Below, in pieces: positions 63,754-64,000 of a stretch of 64,000 bases of DNA. The stretch is from Paracoccus spongiarum. Its GTDB lineage: Bacteria; Pseudomonadota; Alphaproteobacteria; Rhodobacterales; Rhodobacteraceae. The first letter of the stretch is position 1, and every line of letters starts with the position of its first letter. The stretch lies in the NCBI RefSeq assembly GCF_030732095.1, contig NZ_JAVAMQ010000010.1, forward strand, positions 1 to 64,000, read 5' to 3'. The notes under the pieces are model-generated. The model worked only from the letters and a program-made list of their open reading frames with translations. It did not search any database and was not told the DNA's origin. Made by a program: the position numbers and the translations under genes.

Positions 63754-64000
63754 ATGGCCACTGAATCCAAACCCGCATCCAGCTTCGAGGAGGGCCTGAA
63801 GGGTGCCTCGGAGTCGGTGGCGGCGTTCCACGAAGAAACAAGTCTGCTGAAGAAGATTCAGCACTGGCTGCACCAGACCCCGTCGGCGGTGCCGCTGATC
63901 GTGCTGGTCGCCTCGGTCATCGTCTTCGCGCTGCTCTCGGACAATTTCTTCCGCGCCACCACGATGTCCACCATCCTGCAGCAGATCGCCATCGTAGGCA
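63754..64000 (+). CDS. frcC: Sugar ABC transporter permease FrcC (N-terminal part, cut by window edge)
   Basis: ATG 63754 follows GAGGAGGGG and the frame runs to the window end. It begins MATESKPASSFEEGLKGASE, an acidic cytoplasmic start followed by KKIQHWLHQTPSAVPLIVLV, the first transmembrane helix, and LSDNFFRATTMSTILQQ. This matches the N-terminus of FrcC-type permeases of the ribose/fructose import family. The ATPase FrcA would be expected beyond the window. Confidence 0.88.
   Translation, partial: MATESKPASSFEEGLKGASESVAAFHEETSLLKKIQHWLHQTPSAVPLIVLVASVIVFALLSDNFFRATTMSTILQQIAIVG

Overview
The window is a 64 kb stretch of GC-rich alphaproteobacterial chromosome. It is most likely Rhodobacteraceae and close to Paracoccus. 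Evidence for this is the glyQ-DUF6446-glyS block, the chaC/DUF2125/tyrC-hisC neighbourhood, the DctPQM TRAP transporter, the FrcR/FrcBC fructose importer and the general codon bias. No rRNA, tRNA or CRISPR was recognised.

Layout. (1) 1-4.4 kb is a decaying phage or plasmid replication/recombination module: the end of a RecA-like ATPase, a small protein frameshifted at its start codon, a DEAH helicase whose frame runs into the next gene, a Cas4/RecB-like Fe-S nuclease, and a RepB-type primase cut off by an IS3-family transposase remnant. (2) 4.4-17.9 kb is core and house-keeping: glyQ/DUF6446/glyS, a SPOR plus peptidoglycan-binding envelope protein, GNAT, TrkH, a three-gene folate C1/corrinoid operon, ppx-rlmE, an AraC regulator and miaA. 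(3) 17.9-27.5 kb is the classic pyrH-frr-uppS-cdsA-dxr-rseP-bamA-skp cell-envelope superoperon, with a BacNav voltage-gated sodium channel inserted between pyrH and frr. (4) 27.5-34.2 kb holds a nucleoside hydrolase, an iron ABC substrate-binding protein, uup, a zinc peptidase, rplU-rpmA and a GNAT gene. (5) 34.3-42.4 kb is an accessory catabolic locus: a flavin-dependent oxidoreductase, a DctMQP TRAP transporter, and a divergent IclR regulator followed by a translationally coupled thiolase, AMP-dependent CoA ligase and a two-domain PPC/DUF296 protein. (6) 42.5-55.5 kb contains gap, a 47-residue membrane microprotein, an orphan FliG paralogue, purB, a BrkB-SMR membrane block, an ExbB/MotA-like plus coiled-coil MotB/OmpA-like stator pair, chaC, DUF2125, tyrC and hisC. 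(7) 55.7-59 kb has two glycosyltransferases, one of them GlfT2-like. (8) 59.1-64 kb has rpsD, then xylB-frcR divergent from frcB-frcC, whose permease runs off the window.

How the parts work together. The superoperon links UMP supply, ribosome recycling, isoprenoid and undecaprenyl synthesis, CDP-DAG synthesis, envelope proteolysis and outer-membrane protein assembly. The TRAP/IclR locus looks like uptake of an organic acid, CoA activation and thiolytic cleavage under one regulator. The frc locus couples sugar uptake to a ROK regulator and a sugar kinase. The least explained items are the stator-like pair at 48.5-51.6 kb, the FliG paralogue lacking the EHPQ motif at 43.9 kb, and the GlfT2-like enzyme at 57.2 kb. 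All regulatory sites are pattern-level calls made by eye.
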